Assembly: GCA_013151555.1 (NCBI GenBank)
Contig: JAADIA010000042.1
Location: forward strand, 1 to 24,183
DNA from: Nitrospirota bacterium
GTDB lineage: Bacteria > NPL-UPA2 > JAADIA01
Length of the DNA: 24,183 bases
Direction of reading: 5' to 3'
Below, in pieces: positions 6,536-13,917 of this stretch (the stretch's first letter is position 1; each line of letters begins with the position of its first letter). The position numbers and the translations under genes are program-made. The notes under the pieces were generated by a model that was not told the DNA's origin, did no database searches, and was given only the letters and a program-made list of their open reading frames with translations.

Positions 6536-7708
6536 TTGCGGATAGGACCTTACAAATTTGACCATTGGGAACTGGCCGGTTCCTTAGGTGACCTTGGCGT
6601 TCTTCTCCCTCTTATGATTGCTCTTATTACTATCAATGGTTTGAATCCTGTCGCGGTCTTTCTTGCCGTTGGTCTAACCTATATCGTTACCGGTCTATAT
6701 TATCGATTGCCTATGCCGGTGCAACCTATGAAGGCTATGAGTGCCCTGGCTATCGGTCTCGGCTTGGGTAAGGAAACCATTGCTGCCGGGGGGCTTTTGA
6801 TGGGGGTTCTTCTTCTCCTCCTTTCCTTCCCCGGCATTCTTACTCCTTTATCCAAACTTTTTTCCAGGCCTATTATCAGGGGAATCCAGTTAAGTGTAGG
6901 GTTGATTCTCATAAAGAGGGCTTTGGGATTCATCAGCGTAGATGGTTGGAGCAGTATAATAATGGGAGGCGGGGGATTGATTGTTCTTTTTCTTCTGAGG
7001 GACAATAGACGATTGCCTATCTCCCTGCTCGTGATTGGCTTTGGTGTTGTCATCGGATTCTTTACCCTGAGGGGAGGAGGAAAAGGGAATATTGATGTTG
7101 GTTCTCTCTTGCTTTCTTTCCCTTCCTTGAAGCATTTCCAGATGGCTTTTCTTCTCCTGGTCATTCCCCAGTTACCCCTGACTATCGGGAATGCTCTTAT
7201 GGCGGCCCGGGAGACGGCCCATCAATATTTCCCGGAGCAGGCGAGGAGAGTTACCCTTCCTGCCCTTTCCCGGGGCATGGGATTGGCCAATCTCCTGGCG
7301 GGATTTACCGGAGGGATGCCGCTCTGTCACGGTTCCGGTGGTTTAACCGCCCATTACCGGTTCGGAGCTCGAACGGGAGGAGCAAATATCATCATCGGTT
7401 CTTTATTTCTCCTGGGATCTATCTTCTTTGCCAGGCCGCTTCTCCGGCTTTTTCTTCTTCTTCCCCTCCCCATATTAGCCGCGCTTCTCTTTTATGTAGG
7501 ATTCCAACATTGTTTACTCATTCGGGGTTTGAAGAAGGGCACCGACCTTTTCCTGGCCCTTTTAATCGGGTCCGTGGCTATCCTCAGCCGGAACTTAGCT
7601 ATAGGCTTCGGAGTGGGAATTGTTGTCCAATACCTGGTTTCTAAGAGAAGACAGAAAAAATCTGACATCTGTAATTTGCCTTCCCTGAAGGAGAAGACTC
7701 GCCCCTGA
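6536..7708 (+). CDS. MOT1-family molybdate/sulfate transporter
   Basis: This is a 390-residue inner-membrane permease with about ten hydrophobic segments. It carries the two signatures of the MOT1 branch of the sulfate-permease superfamily: PMPVQPMKA near residue 60 and CHGSGGLTAHYRFGARTG near residue 262. MOT1 members import molybdate, which fits the Moco and molybdoenzyme genes around it. The start is a TTG with GGAGG ten bases upstream; no better ATG lies nearby. The last twenty or so residues (after QYLVSKRRQKKS) are polar, and their DNA is a copy of the ACAGAAAAAATCTGAC repeat also found at 10759, so the native C-terminus has probably been replaced by repeat sequence. Confidence 0.88.
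   Translation: MRIGPYKFDHWELAGSLGDLGVLLPLMIALITINGLNPVAVFLAVGLTYIVTGLYYRLPMPVQPMKAMSALAIGLGLGKETIAAGGLLMGVLLLLLSFPGILTPLSKLFSRPIIRGIQLSVGLILIKRALGFISVDGWSSIIMGGGGLIVLFLLRDNRRLPISLLVIGFGVVIGFFTLRGGGKGNIDVGSLLLSFPSLKHFQMAFLLLVIPQLPLTIGNALMAARETAHQYFPEQARRVTLPALSRGMGLANLLAGFTGGMPLCHGSGGLTAHYRFGARTGGANIIIGSLFLLGSIFFARPLLRLFLLLPLPILAALLFYVGFQHCLLIRGLKKGTDLFLALLIGSVAILSRNLAIGFGVGIVVQYLVSKRRQKKSDICNLPSLKEKTRP
7645..7680 (+). repeat. ACAGAA-type repeat inside the transporter gene end
   Basis: ACAGAAAAAATCTGAC (7651-7666) recurs identically at 10759-10774 in the acsC-acsV spacer, in both cases followed within about 25 nt by CATCTG. A related ACAGAAG-rich stretch lies at 23090-23152. Here the repeat is translated as part of the transporter tail. 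Confidence 0.7.
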
Positions 7709-7877
7709 TAATAAGTAAAGAAGGCCTGAAAAATTATCCTCGTTTGGCGTTAAGGTTCCGGGAAGTGAGAAGGTTAGGGTGCCGTTGTCGGACCATCTCG
7801 AGATAGAATGAGAATGTTTATGGAATATGAATGTTCCTGGAGATAAGGTTTCTATATACTAAAAAAATGAAAAAGAG

Positions 7878-7906
7878 TTTATTAACCCTTATTCTTGTGG
7901 TAGAAT
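7878..7906 (+). promoter_or_regulatory. possible sigma-70 promoter for tatA-tatC
   Basis: TTTATT and TAGAAT are separated by 17 nt, ending 42 nt before the tatA start. The -10 matches five of six consensus bases, the -35 only three. No terminator was seen after the transporter, so read-through is an alternative. Confidence 0.35.
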
Positions 7907-7947
7907 CTTCTCTGGTAGTCAAACTGTTATGAGAAGGAGGTGAGAAA

Positions 7948-8139
7948 ATGATTGGTGGGATTGGAATGCCGGAATTAATTATTATTCTTATCATCTTACT
8001 CGTCCTTTTTGGAGCTGCAAAGCTGCCCGAGATAGGAAAATCTCTCGGCAAGGCGATAAAGGAGTTCAAAAAAGCAGGCAAGGAGATTAAAAACGATATC
8101 GAGGAGGTAACCAAGGAAGAGGACGAGGAGAAGAAATAA
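7948..8139 (+). CDS. tatA: twin-arginine translocase subunit TatA
   Basis: TatA forms the size-variable part of the Tat export channel. The 63-residue product has a short periplasmic N-terminus (MIGGIGMPE), one membrane helix rich in Ile/Leu, the conserved hinge [14 protein letters not shown], an amphipathic helix ([13 protein letters not shown]), and an acidic Glu/Lys tail. GGAGGTGA lies 7-8 nt before the ATG. It is followed two bases later by tatC. No separate tatB is seen; many bacteria use a minimal TatA-TatC system. Both molybdoenzyme subunits at the start of the window carry Tat signals and are obvious substrates. Confidence 0.95.
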   Translation: MIGGIGMPELIIILIILLVLFGAAKLPEIGKSLGKAIKEFKKAGKEIKNDIEEVTKEEDEEKK

Positions 8140-8141
8140 AG

Positions 8142-8852
8142 ATGAGCGATAGAAGATTACCCCTCGTTGAACACTTAGCGGAACTACGGAGGAGACTTAT
8201 CATCTGTCTGGCCTCTATCTTCATTTTTGCTCTCCTCTCTTATTTTTATGCCCAAAAAATTCTTGCCCTCTTGATGAAAGCAGTGGGAAAACTGGTCTTT
8301 ATTGCTCCCCAGGAAGCCTTCATTGCTTATCTTAAGATAGCTCTCTTCGCGGGACTGTTCTTATCCCTTCCCGTAATTCTTTACCAGATATGGCAATTTG
8401 TCTCTGCCGGTCTCTTACCGAAGGAGAGAAAATATCTTCTTGTCTATGGACCTCTTTCCTTCTTTCTCTTCCTTATCGGGGCTACATTTTCTTATCAGGT
8501 CGTTCTCCCTTTAGGTTTAAAATTTCTCATTGACCGTTATTCTACTGCCACTCTTCAACCGATGATTTCCATCAGTAAATATATATCTTTCGTTGGTATG
8601 TTCCTCTTAGCCTTCGGGGTGGTTTTCGAGCTGCCCTTAATCGTTTTGTTCCTGGTCAAGATAGGCCTGGTCAGTCCTCAGTCCTTGCGGAGGAGGAGAA
8701 GGGAAGTTATCGTCCTTACCTTCATTCTGGCAGCCGTTATGACTCCTCCTGATATATTCACTCAGTTCCTTTTAGCTGTTCCTATCCTTCTTCTTTATGA
8801 GATAAGCCTGTGGACTGCTGTCCTCGTTCATAAGAAAAGAACGGGCATCTGA
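8142..8852 (+). CDS. tatC: twin-arginine translocase subunit TatC
   Basis: TatC is the six-helix membrane receptor that recognises the RR signal. The 236-residue product has the N-terminal signature LVEHLAELRRRL, the cytosolic-loop signature AGLLPKERKY (with the conserved Glu used in signal binding), and six hydrophobic segments, ending in a short basic tail. Length is normal. The start is 2 nt after the tatA stop, so the two are coupled. After the TGA the same frame stays open for a further 45 codons to 8990, but that stretch shows no family similarity and is probably chance or a remnant. Confidence 0.96.
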   Translation: MSDRRLPLVEHLAELRRRLIICLASIFIFALLSYFYAQKILALLMKAVGKLVFIAPQEAFIAYLKIALFAGLFLSLPVILYQIWQFVSAGLLPKERKYLLVYGPLSFFLFLIGATFSYQVVLPLGLKFLIDRYSTATLQPMISISKYISFVGMFLLAFGVVFELPLIVLFLVKIGLVSPQSLRRRRREVIVLTFILAAVMTPPDIFTQFLLAVPILLLYEISLWTAVLVHKKRTGI

Positions 8853-9130
8853 AGGCATACCAGGAAGTTAAAGCATAGAGAGGAGCAAAAATCCGGGGAG
8901 AAAGGTAGTAGTTTAGAGAGAATTCCCTGGGATGAGATTAGGGATTGGCTTGCAAAAACAGGCCTCTCCCGGGAGATAATTTGAAACAAGGCAGCAAGGC
9001 ATAGACAATATTTTCAATTGACAAAGGCAAAGAAAACATGATAGGGTATACCGCGGAAGAAAGAATAAGTGAGGAAGGAAACCGGGAGAATCAGGTTACT
9101 TCAATATGATGCAAACAGGTAGGCTTAAAA
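8853..9130. other. gene-poor stretch after tatC
   Basis: I see no credible protein gene. A TTGACA at 9018-9023 lies 18 nt from a weak TAGGGT at 9042-9047 and might start transcription toward the tRNA region. GGTATACC at 9045-9052 is a perfect palindrome. The frame continuing from tatC is open to 8990 and ends in a protein-like PWDEIRDWLAKTGLSREII, but it has no start codon of its own. Confidence 0.4.
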
Positions 9131-9136
9131 AGTGAA

Positions 9137-9188
9137 AGCCTCTGCTCATAATCCAGCGGTCGTAAGTTCGAAATCCTATCTGACTCGT
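9137..9188 (+). pseudogene. damaged tRNA-Met-like 3' half
   Basis: The stretch CTCATAATCCAGCGGTCG followed by TTCGAAATCC looks like the anticodon loop (CTCATAA, anticodon CAT at 9147-9149, with T33 before and A37 after) and T-loop of an elongator tRNA-Met. The anticodon stem is not paired and seems to lack two bases on its 5' side. The T-loop has one extra A relative to TTCGAATCC. No D-arm or matching 5' acceptor strand lies upstream. It is either a tRNA remnant, for example left by recombination at a tRNA, or a resemblance by chance. Confidence 0.4.
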
Positions 9189-9241
9189 TACTTAAGTTTA
9201 TTGAATTGCATAAGTTAGCTCTATAAACTTTTTGATATAGG

Positions 9242-9315
9242 GGGCGGTTAACTCAGTCTGGGAGAGTGCTACCTTCACACGGTAGAAGTCACTGGTTCAA
9301 ACCCAGTACCGCCCA
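9242..9315 (+). tRNA. tRNA-Val (anticodon CAC)
   Basis: A complete cloverleaf can be folded by hand. The acceptor GGGCGGT/ACCGCCC is perfectly paired, and the D-stem is ACTC/GAGT. The anticodon stem CTACC/GGTAG closes the loop TTCACAC, with CAC in the anticodon position. A 5-nt variable loop follows, then T-stem ACTGG/CCAGT around TTCAAAC. CCA is not encoded. A TATAAA at 9222-9227 may serve as the -10. A dispersed repeat in inverse orientation begins 6 nt downstream. Confidence 0.95.
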
Positions 9316-9320
9316 TTTCA

Positions 9321-9365
9321 ACTCGCTTCGCTCGTAATTGTAAATTGAAGATTGCAAATTTTAAA
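9321..9365 (-). repeat. dispersed 47-bp intergenic repeat, copy 3 (inverted)
   Basis: Its reverse complement matches copy 2 with one mismatch over 45 bp. The GC-rich tail (here ACTCGCTTCGCTCGT) faces the tRNA-Val gene and the AT-rich body faces acsC, so orientation relative to transcription is opposite to copies 1 and 2. Confidence 0.92.
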
Positions 9366-9390
9366 AGAGTAGCTGAAAGGAGATTTTGCT

Positions 9391-10734
9391 ATGGCTTTGA
9401 CAGGGTTGGATATTTATAAGCAATTGCCGAAAACGAATTGCGGAGAGTGTGGTTCTCCTACCTGTTTGGCTTTTGCCATGCAGTTGGCAGCCAAGAAAAC
9501 TTCTCTGGATAAATGTCCGCATGTGTCTGAGGAAGGAAGGGCTGCCCTGGAGGGAGCTTCTGCTCCTCCGATCAAATTGGTTACTATAGGTGCGGGCGAG
9601 AAGAAGGTAGAAATCGGCAATGAGACGGTTCTTTTTCGGCATGAGGAGACTTTTTATCACGAGACAGCCATAGCTATTGCGGTGGCTGATAACTTAAGTG
9701 ATGATGCCTTAGAGGCAAAGATTGAAGAGATTAAAAAACTTCACTTTGAGCGAGTGGGCTTAAGTATTTCTATTAATTTGGTAGCTATCCGGGATACGGA
9801 AGGGAACCAGGAGCGGTTTGCCAAGGTTGCGGAGAGAATCGAGAAAGAGACCGGTCTGTCTCTTATTCTCATAAGTCAGAACCCCGAGGTTATGAAAGCT
9901 GCTCTGCAGGTTTGTGGAGAAAGAAGACCTTTAATCTACGCAGCCGGGAGGGACAATTATGAATCCATGGCCCGGTTGGCCAAGGAGTATTCCTGCCCTC
10001 TTGCGGTAAAGGCTGAAGGATTAGAGGAGCTTGCTGAGCTTACCCAGAAAATAGCCTCCCTGGGAGTAGCTGACCTTGTGCTCGATTCAGGAGCAAGGGA
10101 TTTGTTGAAAATGATTTCCGACCTCACTCAGATTCGCCGTTTAGCTTTAAGGAAATCTTATCGTCCTTTAGGTTATCCTACCCTGGCTTTTGCTTCTGAT
10201 AAAAATCCTTATCAGGAGGCAGCTAAAGCTTCTGTCTGTGTGGCCAAGTATGCCGGCATTGTTGTGCTGGAGGGAACGGAACCCTGGCAGGTTCTTCCTT
10301 TGCTTACTTTGCGTCAAAATATCTATACCGATCCCCAGAAACCCATCCAGGTTGAACCCAAGACTTATGAGGTGGGCAATGTAACCGATCAGTCTCCGGT
10401 ATTGGTGACCACAAACTTTTCCCTTACCTATTTTACAGTGGAGGGTGATATCGAAGCAAGCAAGGTATCCAGCTTTATTGTTGTAGTGGATACCGAAGGG
10501 ACTTCTGTCTTGACTGCCTGGGCGGCAGAGAAGTTTACAGCGGAGAGTATTGCGGCAGCAATGAAGAGCCAGGGGGTGGAAGATAAAGTTTCTCACCGCA
10601 AGCTTATCCTCCCGGGATTTGTAGCTGTCCTGAGCGGCAAGCTGGAAGAAGCGCTCCCCGGATGGGAGATATTAGTCGGTCCTCGAGAATCCTCAGGCCT
10701 TCCTGCTTACCTGAAAAATACCTGGAAAACGTGA
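9391..10734 (+). CDS. acsC: corrinoid iron-sulfur protein large (gamma) subunit AcsC
   Basis: The large subunit of CFeSP carries the methyl group on cobamide between methyl-THF and acetyl-CoA synthase in the Wood-Ljungdahl pathway. The 447-residue length is typical. The N-terminal [4Fe-4S] domain has C17-x2-C20-x4-C25-x16-C42 (NCGECGSPTCLAFA). A TIM-barrel middle follows, and the C-terminal corrinoid-binding domain includes TTNFSLTYFTVEGDIE near residue 340. AAGGAG lies upstream of the ATG. It heads the acsC-acsV-acsD-acsE series, all on the same strand. Confidence 0.95.
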   Translation: MALTGLDIYKQLPKTNCGECGSPTCLAFAMQLAAKKTSLDKCPHVSEEGRAALEGASAPPIKLVTIGAGEKKVEIGNETVLFRHEETFYHETAIAIAVADNLSDDALEAKIEEIKKLHFERVGLSISINLVAIRDTEGNQERFAKVAERIEKETGLSLILISQNPEVMKAALQVCGERRPLIYAAGRDNYESMARLAKEYSCPLAVKAEGLEELAELTQKIASLGVADLVLDSGARDLLKMISDLTQIRRLALRKSYRPLGYPTLAFASDKNPYQEAAKASVCVAKYAGIVVLEGTEPWQVLPLLTLRQNIYTDPQKPIQVEPKTYEVGNVTDQSPVLVTTNFSLTYFTVEGDIEASKVSSFIVVVDTEGTSVLTAWAAEKFTAESIAAAMKSQGVEDKVSHRKLILPGFVAVLSGKLEEALPGWEILVGPRESSGLPAYLKNTWKT

Positions 10735-10750
10735 AAGACCAAAGATAGAG

Positions 10751-10794
10751 GACAGAAAACAGAAAAAATCTGACTTTTGACTTCTGTCATCTGA
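10751..10794 (+). repeat. ACAGAA-type repeat with inverted arms between acsC and acsV
   Basis: GACAGAA (10751-10757) is mirrored by TTCTGTC (10782-10788), and ACAGAAAAAATCTGAC (10759-10774) is identical to 7651-7666 in the transporter gene. The element fills most of the 70-nt spacer. Confidence 0.65.
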
Positions 10795-10804
10795 GGTTTT
10801 AAAT

Positions 10805-12745
10805 ATGAGTGAATGTAAAGTTACCTTTTATCCGGAGGGGAAGAGCGTAACGGTGGAGAAAGGTGAAGACCTTCTTCATGCGGCTGTGGCTGCCCGGGTA
10901 TATATAAACAGTTCCTGTGGAGGCGACGGAGTCTGTGGCAGATGCCGGGTCATAATCAAAAAGGGTGAGGTTGTCTCTGACCCTACCGGACGACTGAGCG
11001 ACGGGGAGAGAGAAAAAGGTTACTGTCTGGCTTGCCGGACGACAGTGAAGACGGATGTTGACGTTGAAGTCCCTCCCGAATCCCGTCTGGAAGAGGAGCA
11101 GATATTAACTGAGGAAGCTAAGGTCAGCCGCCTGGCTGGACTTTACAGCCGGGCCGAAGAGATTGAAGTAATTTCGGAAGGGAAAGAGTCCCTTTTTACT
11201 CATAGCCCTTTAGCTACCAAAGTATATCTGGAATTACCTCCTCCCACCCTTCAGGATAACATCAGCGATCTGGAACGTTTATATAGGGAGATTAGAAGAG
11301 GCGGGGATATCCCCATTATGCAGACCGGACTGGCCAATGTAAAAAGATTAGGACATCTTCTCCGGGAGAGTAATTGGCGGGTAACAGTAACCCTGGGGAA
11401 AAGAAACGGCACGGTGGAAATCGTCTTCGTTGAACCGGGAGATACCTCCGGGAAGAATTACGGCGTGGCTATTGATGTGGGGACAACAACGGTAGTGGCT
11501 CAGTTGGTGAACCTTAATACTCGTCAGGTCTTGAGCACTAAAGCTACTCATAATATCCAGGCCAGTTATGGAGAAGATGTCATCTCCAGGATAATCTATG
11601 CCAGTGAAAAAGATGGCCTGGAAAGGCTGCATCATGCAGTTATTGATTGTATCAATGGCCTTATCTCTAGTTTAGTTCAGGAACACAACCTTTCCTTAAA
11701 TGATATTATTGCCGTTATGTGTGCAGGAAATATGACCATGACCCATCTTCTTCTTAGAGTTGACCCTAGTTATCTTCGGCGCGAGCCTTATGTTCCCACG
11801 GCTAACTTTGTTCCTGTGATTAGAGCCTCAGAGGCCGGAATAAAGACAAATCCCCGGGGGCTGCTCTCTTGTCTCCCCGGCGTATCCAGTTATGTAGGGG
11901 GTGATATTACCGCAGGAACTCTTGCTTCCGGTCTCAGCGATTCAGAGGATATTTCTTTGCTTATTGATGTGGGAACGAACGGAGAGATTGTTCTTGGAAA
12001 TAAAGATTGGTTGGTTTGCTGCTCTTCCTCTGCCGGCCCCGCATTTGAAGGATGCGGAGTAAAATGTGGGATGCGGGCGGTGAAAGGAGCTATTCAGCGA
12101 GTAGAGATTAACTCTCGATATGAGGTTAAATATCACGCTATCGGGGAGGGCAAACCGAGAGGCATCTGTGGTTCCGGGTTTATTGACTCGCTGTCGGAAC
12201 TTTTAAAAGCCGGGATAATCGATCGTTCGGGAAGGATGAAGAAAGGCTTGGAAACGCCCCGTCTGCGGGAAGGGGAGGAAGGATTAGAATTTATCCTTGC
12301 CTGGGAACAGGAAGCAGAAGGGGATCACGATATCGTTGTTTCCGAGACGGACATTGCTAATTTAATTCGTTCCAAAGGAGCGGTTTATGCCGGAGTATCC
12401 GTTCTGATTAGAAGTATGGGGCTGAGGTTTGAGGACCTGAAACATATATATATTGCCGGAGGATTTGGCAACTATCTCAATATAGAGAAAGCTGTTTTGA
12501 TTGGACTCCTTCCCGATATTCCCCGGGACAGGATTCACTTCATCGGCAATAGTTCCCTCACCGGGGCCAGGCAAGCTATGCTTTCCTATGAGGCTTTGAA
12601 TAAGGTGAAAGAGATTGCTCACAAGATGACTTATTTTGAATTAAGTGTTGACCCCATATTTATGGATGAATATACAGCCGCTCTTTTTTTGCCGCATACC
12701 GATATGAAGTTATTCCCCTCGGTCGGGGAGAAGCTGGGACTATAA
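10805..12745 (+). CDS. acsV: reductive activator of CFeSP (RACo), ASKHA ATPase with 2Fe-2S domain
   Basis: RACo uses ATP hydrolysis to drive electron transfer to Co(II) of the corrinoid protein and restore the active Co(I) form. The 646-residue product starts with a plant-type [2Fe-2S] ferredoxin domain (C38, C44, C47 in CGGDGVCGRC, then a fourth Cys at C74 or C77 in YCLAC). A linker follows, then the ASKHA ATPase part with GVAIDVGTTTVVAQLV near residue 220, LIDVGTNGEIVLG near 388, and GGFGNYL near 555. The plant-type N-terminal cluster distinguishes it from methanogen RamA, which has C-terminal 4Fe-4S motifs. It lies between acsC and acsD, its expected partners. The start follows the repeat-filled spacer and lacks a strong ribosome site. 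Confidence 0.92.
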   Translation: MSECKVTFYPEGKSVTVEKGEDLLHAAVAARVYINSSCGGDGVCGRCRVIIKKGEVVSDPTGRLSDGEREKGYCLACRTTVKTDVDVEVPPESRLEEEQILTEEAKVSRLAGLYSRAEEIEVISEGKESLFTHSPLATKVYLELPPPTLQDNISDLERLYREIRRGGDIPIMQTGLANVKRLGHLLRESNWRVTVTLGKRNGTVEIVFVEPGDTSGKNYGVAIDVGTTTVVAQLVNLNTRQVLSTKATHNIQASYGEDVISRIIYASEKDGLERLHHAVIDCINGLISSLVQEHNLSLNDIIAVMCAGNMTMTHLLLRVDPSYLRREPYVPTANFVPVIRASEAGIKTNPRGLLSCLPGVSSYVGGDITAGTLASGLSDSEDISLLIDVGTNGEIVLGNKDWLVCCSSSAGPAFEGCGVKCGMRAVKGAIQRVEINSRYEVKYHAIGEGKPRGICGSGFIDSLSELLKAGIIDRSGRMKKGLETPRLREGEEGLEFILAWEQEAEGDHDIVVSETDIANLIRSKGAVYAGVSVLIRSMGLRFEDLKHIYIAGGFGNYLNIEKAVLIGLLPDIPRDRIHFIGNSSLTGARQAMLSYEALNKVKEIAHKMTYFELSVDPIFMDEYTAALFLPHTDMKLFPSVGEKLGL

Positions 12746-12782
12746 AGTTTAAGGTTAAAAACAAAAAATAAAAGCATAGAAG

Positions 12783-12926
12783 GCACAGTTACAGATTACT
12801 GGTTTCTGTGCTTGCATTGATACGTCCCGATTCGTAAGATACGGGGAAATTCTCTGCGATAATTTCCCACGTACTCCTCGGGATTAATTCACAGACGGTC
12901 TTCGACCTTGCGTAAATTGTCTGTTC
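12783..12926 (+). other. structured spacer before acsD: three successive hairpins
   Basis: Three inverted repeats follow one another. GCACAG/CTGTGC pairs 12783-12788 with 12806-12811. GGGAAATT/AATTTCCC pairs 12844-12851 with 12861-12868. ACAGAC/GTCTGT pairs 12891-12896 with 12919-12924 and has an inner GGTC/GACC hairpin (12897-12900 with 12904-12907). The ribosome site AAGGAGGG follows. None ends in a T-run, so they are not terminators. I do not recognise a known riboswitch class. Confidence 0.5.
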
Positions 12927-12942
12927 ATTAAGGAGGGATAAT

Positions 12943-13906
12943 ATGCCGTTGGAATTGGTTAAAGAAGAATGGATGGGAAAGATTAGTGAAGTGACTATAG
13001 GAGCAACGAAAGAGGAAGGAGGCAGCCGTACCTCGGTGGTTACCGTAGGCGGAGAGACAGGGCTCTCTTTTCTTCCCTCTGAAAGCGAAATGCCCCACCG
13101 TCCGGTGGTTGCTATGGAGGTCTGGGATGTAGTTCCGGAAGATTGGCCCGAGGAAGTGGTTAAACCTTTTAAGGAAGTGATGGATGATCCGGCTCGCTGG
13201 AGCAAGAAATGTGTCGATGAATACGGGGCAGATCTCATCTGCCTGAGATTGCAGAGCGCTCATTCCGATTTCGGAAATGTTCCTGTTGATAAGGTAAGTG
13301 AGGGGGTAAAAAAAGTCCTGGAAGCCGTAGGTGTACCTCTTATTATCCTGGGACCGGGTCAGGACGACCGCGACAACGAAGTTCTTCCCCGGTGCAGCGA
13401 AGTAGCTAAAGGGGAAAAGTGTCTCTTCGGCGATGCCACTCAGGATAATTATAAGACGCTGGTAGCGGCTTGTATGGCCGATGGACATAACATTATCGGC
13501 CAATCTCCTATCGATATCAATATTGCCAAACAGGTAAATATCCTCATTGCCGATATGGGGTTTCCCCTGGAGAGAATTGTTATTGATCCTACTACCGGGG
13601 GGTTGGGCTATGGGTTGGAATATACTTATTCCATTATGGAGAGAGCTCGCTTAGCGGCTTTGGGTGCAGGAGATAAGACTTTAGCTCTGCCGATAATATG
13701 TCGGGTCGGGCAGGAAGCCTGGCGGGCAAGCCAAGGCAAGCGAGAAAGATTTTCCCGGCTGGGGCATAGCTTCGGAACGGGGACCTCTGTGGGAAGCAAC
13801 TACAGCTGTTTCCCTTCTTGTAGCCGGGGCCGATATCCTCATCATGCGTCATCCCCGGGCCGTGGAAAGTGTGAAGCAGACGATAGATAGTCTTATGAAA
13901 AAATAA
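12943..13906 (+). CDS. acsD: corrinoid iron-sulfur protein small (delta) subunit AcsD, with a +1 frameshift
   Basis: The small CFeSP subunit pairs with AcsC and helps hold the corrinoid. The first frame runs from the ATG (AAGGAGGG upstream) through family sequence up to LPIICRVGQEAWRA. It then loses similarity and ends at a TAG at 13888-13890. The +1 frame from about 13730 gives AKASEKDFPGWG, then GPLWEATTAVSLLVAGAD and ILIMRHPRAVESVKQ, which is the expected AcsD C-terminus, ending at the TAA at 13904-13906. Dropping one base near 13728-13729 (CGGGCAAGCC) restores a 320-residue product of normal length, aligned residue for residue with the acetogen pattern KAKEAKxxxxxEWG. The upstream and downstream parts look fully conserved, so this is either a recent mutation or a sequencing/assembly error. 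Unrepaired, the protein would lack its last 60 or so native residues. Confidence 0.9.
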
Positions 13907-13917
13907 AAAAAGAAAAT

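Noticed and set aside
6700-7164. 154-codon minus-strand frame inside the transporter gene
   Set aside because: Composition is Pro/Arg-rich antisense of membrane-helix codons, with no homology features.
8850-8852. TGA after tatC read as selenocysteine or a reassigned codon
   Set aside because: TatC ends at normal length here, other genes end cleanly in TGA, and no SECIS-like hairpin is evident directly after.
7648-10794. CRISPR array from the recurring ACAGAA words
   Set aside because: The copies are irregularly spaced, diverged, partly coding and kilobases apart; no regular repeat-spacer pattern exists anywhere in the window.
12783-12926. Cobalamin or tetrahydrofolate riboswitch before acsD
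   Set aside because: No B12-box-like GCCACTG-type core and no THF aptamer core was recognised; only generic hairpins are visible.
12789-13503. Two minus-strand frames (149 and 191 codons) opposite acsD
   Set aside because: They are shadows of acsD codon usage and cross the structured spacer; no protein motifs were seen.
13720-13745. Programmed +1 frameshift signal in acsD
   Set aside because: No prfB-like CTTTGA slippery codon or upstream Shine-Dalgarno stimulator is present. Kept only as a possibility in the frameshift finding.
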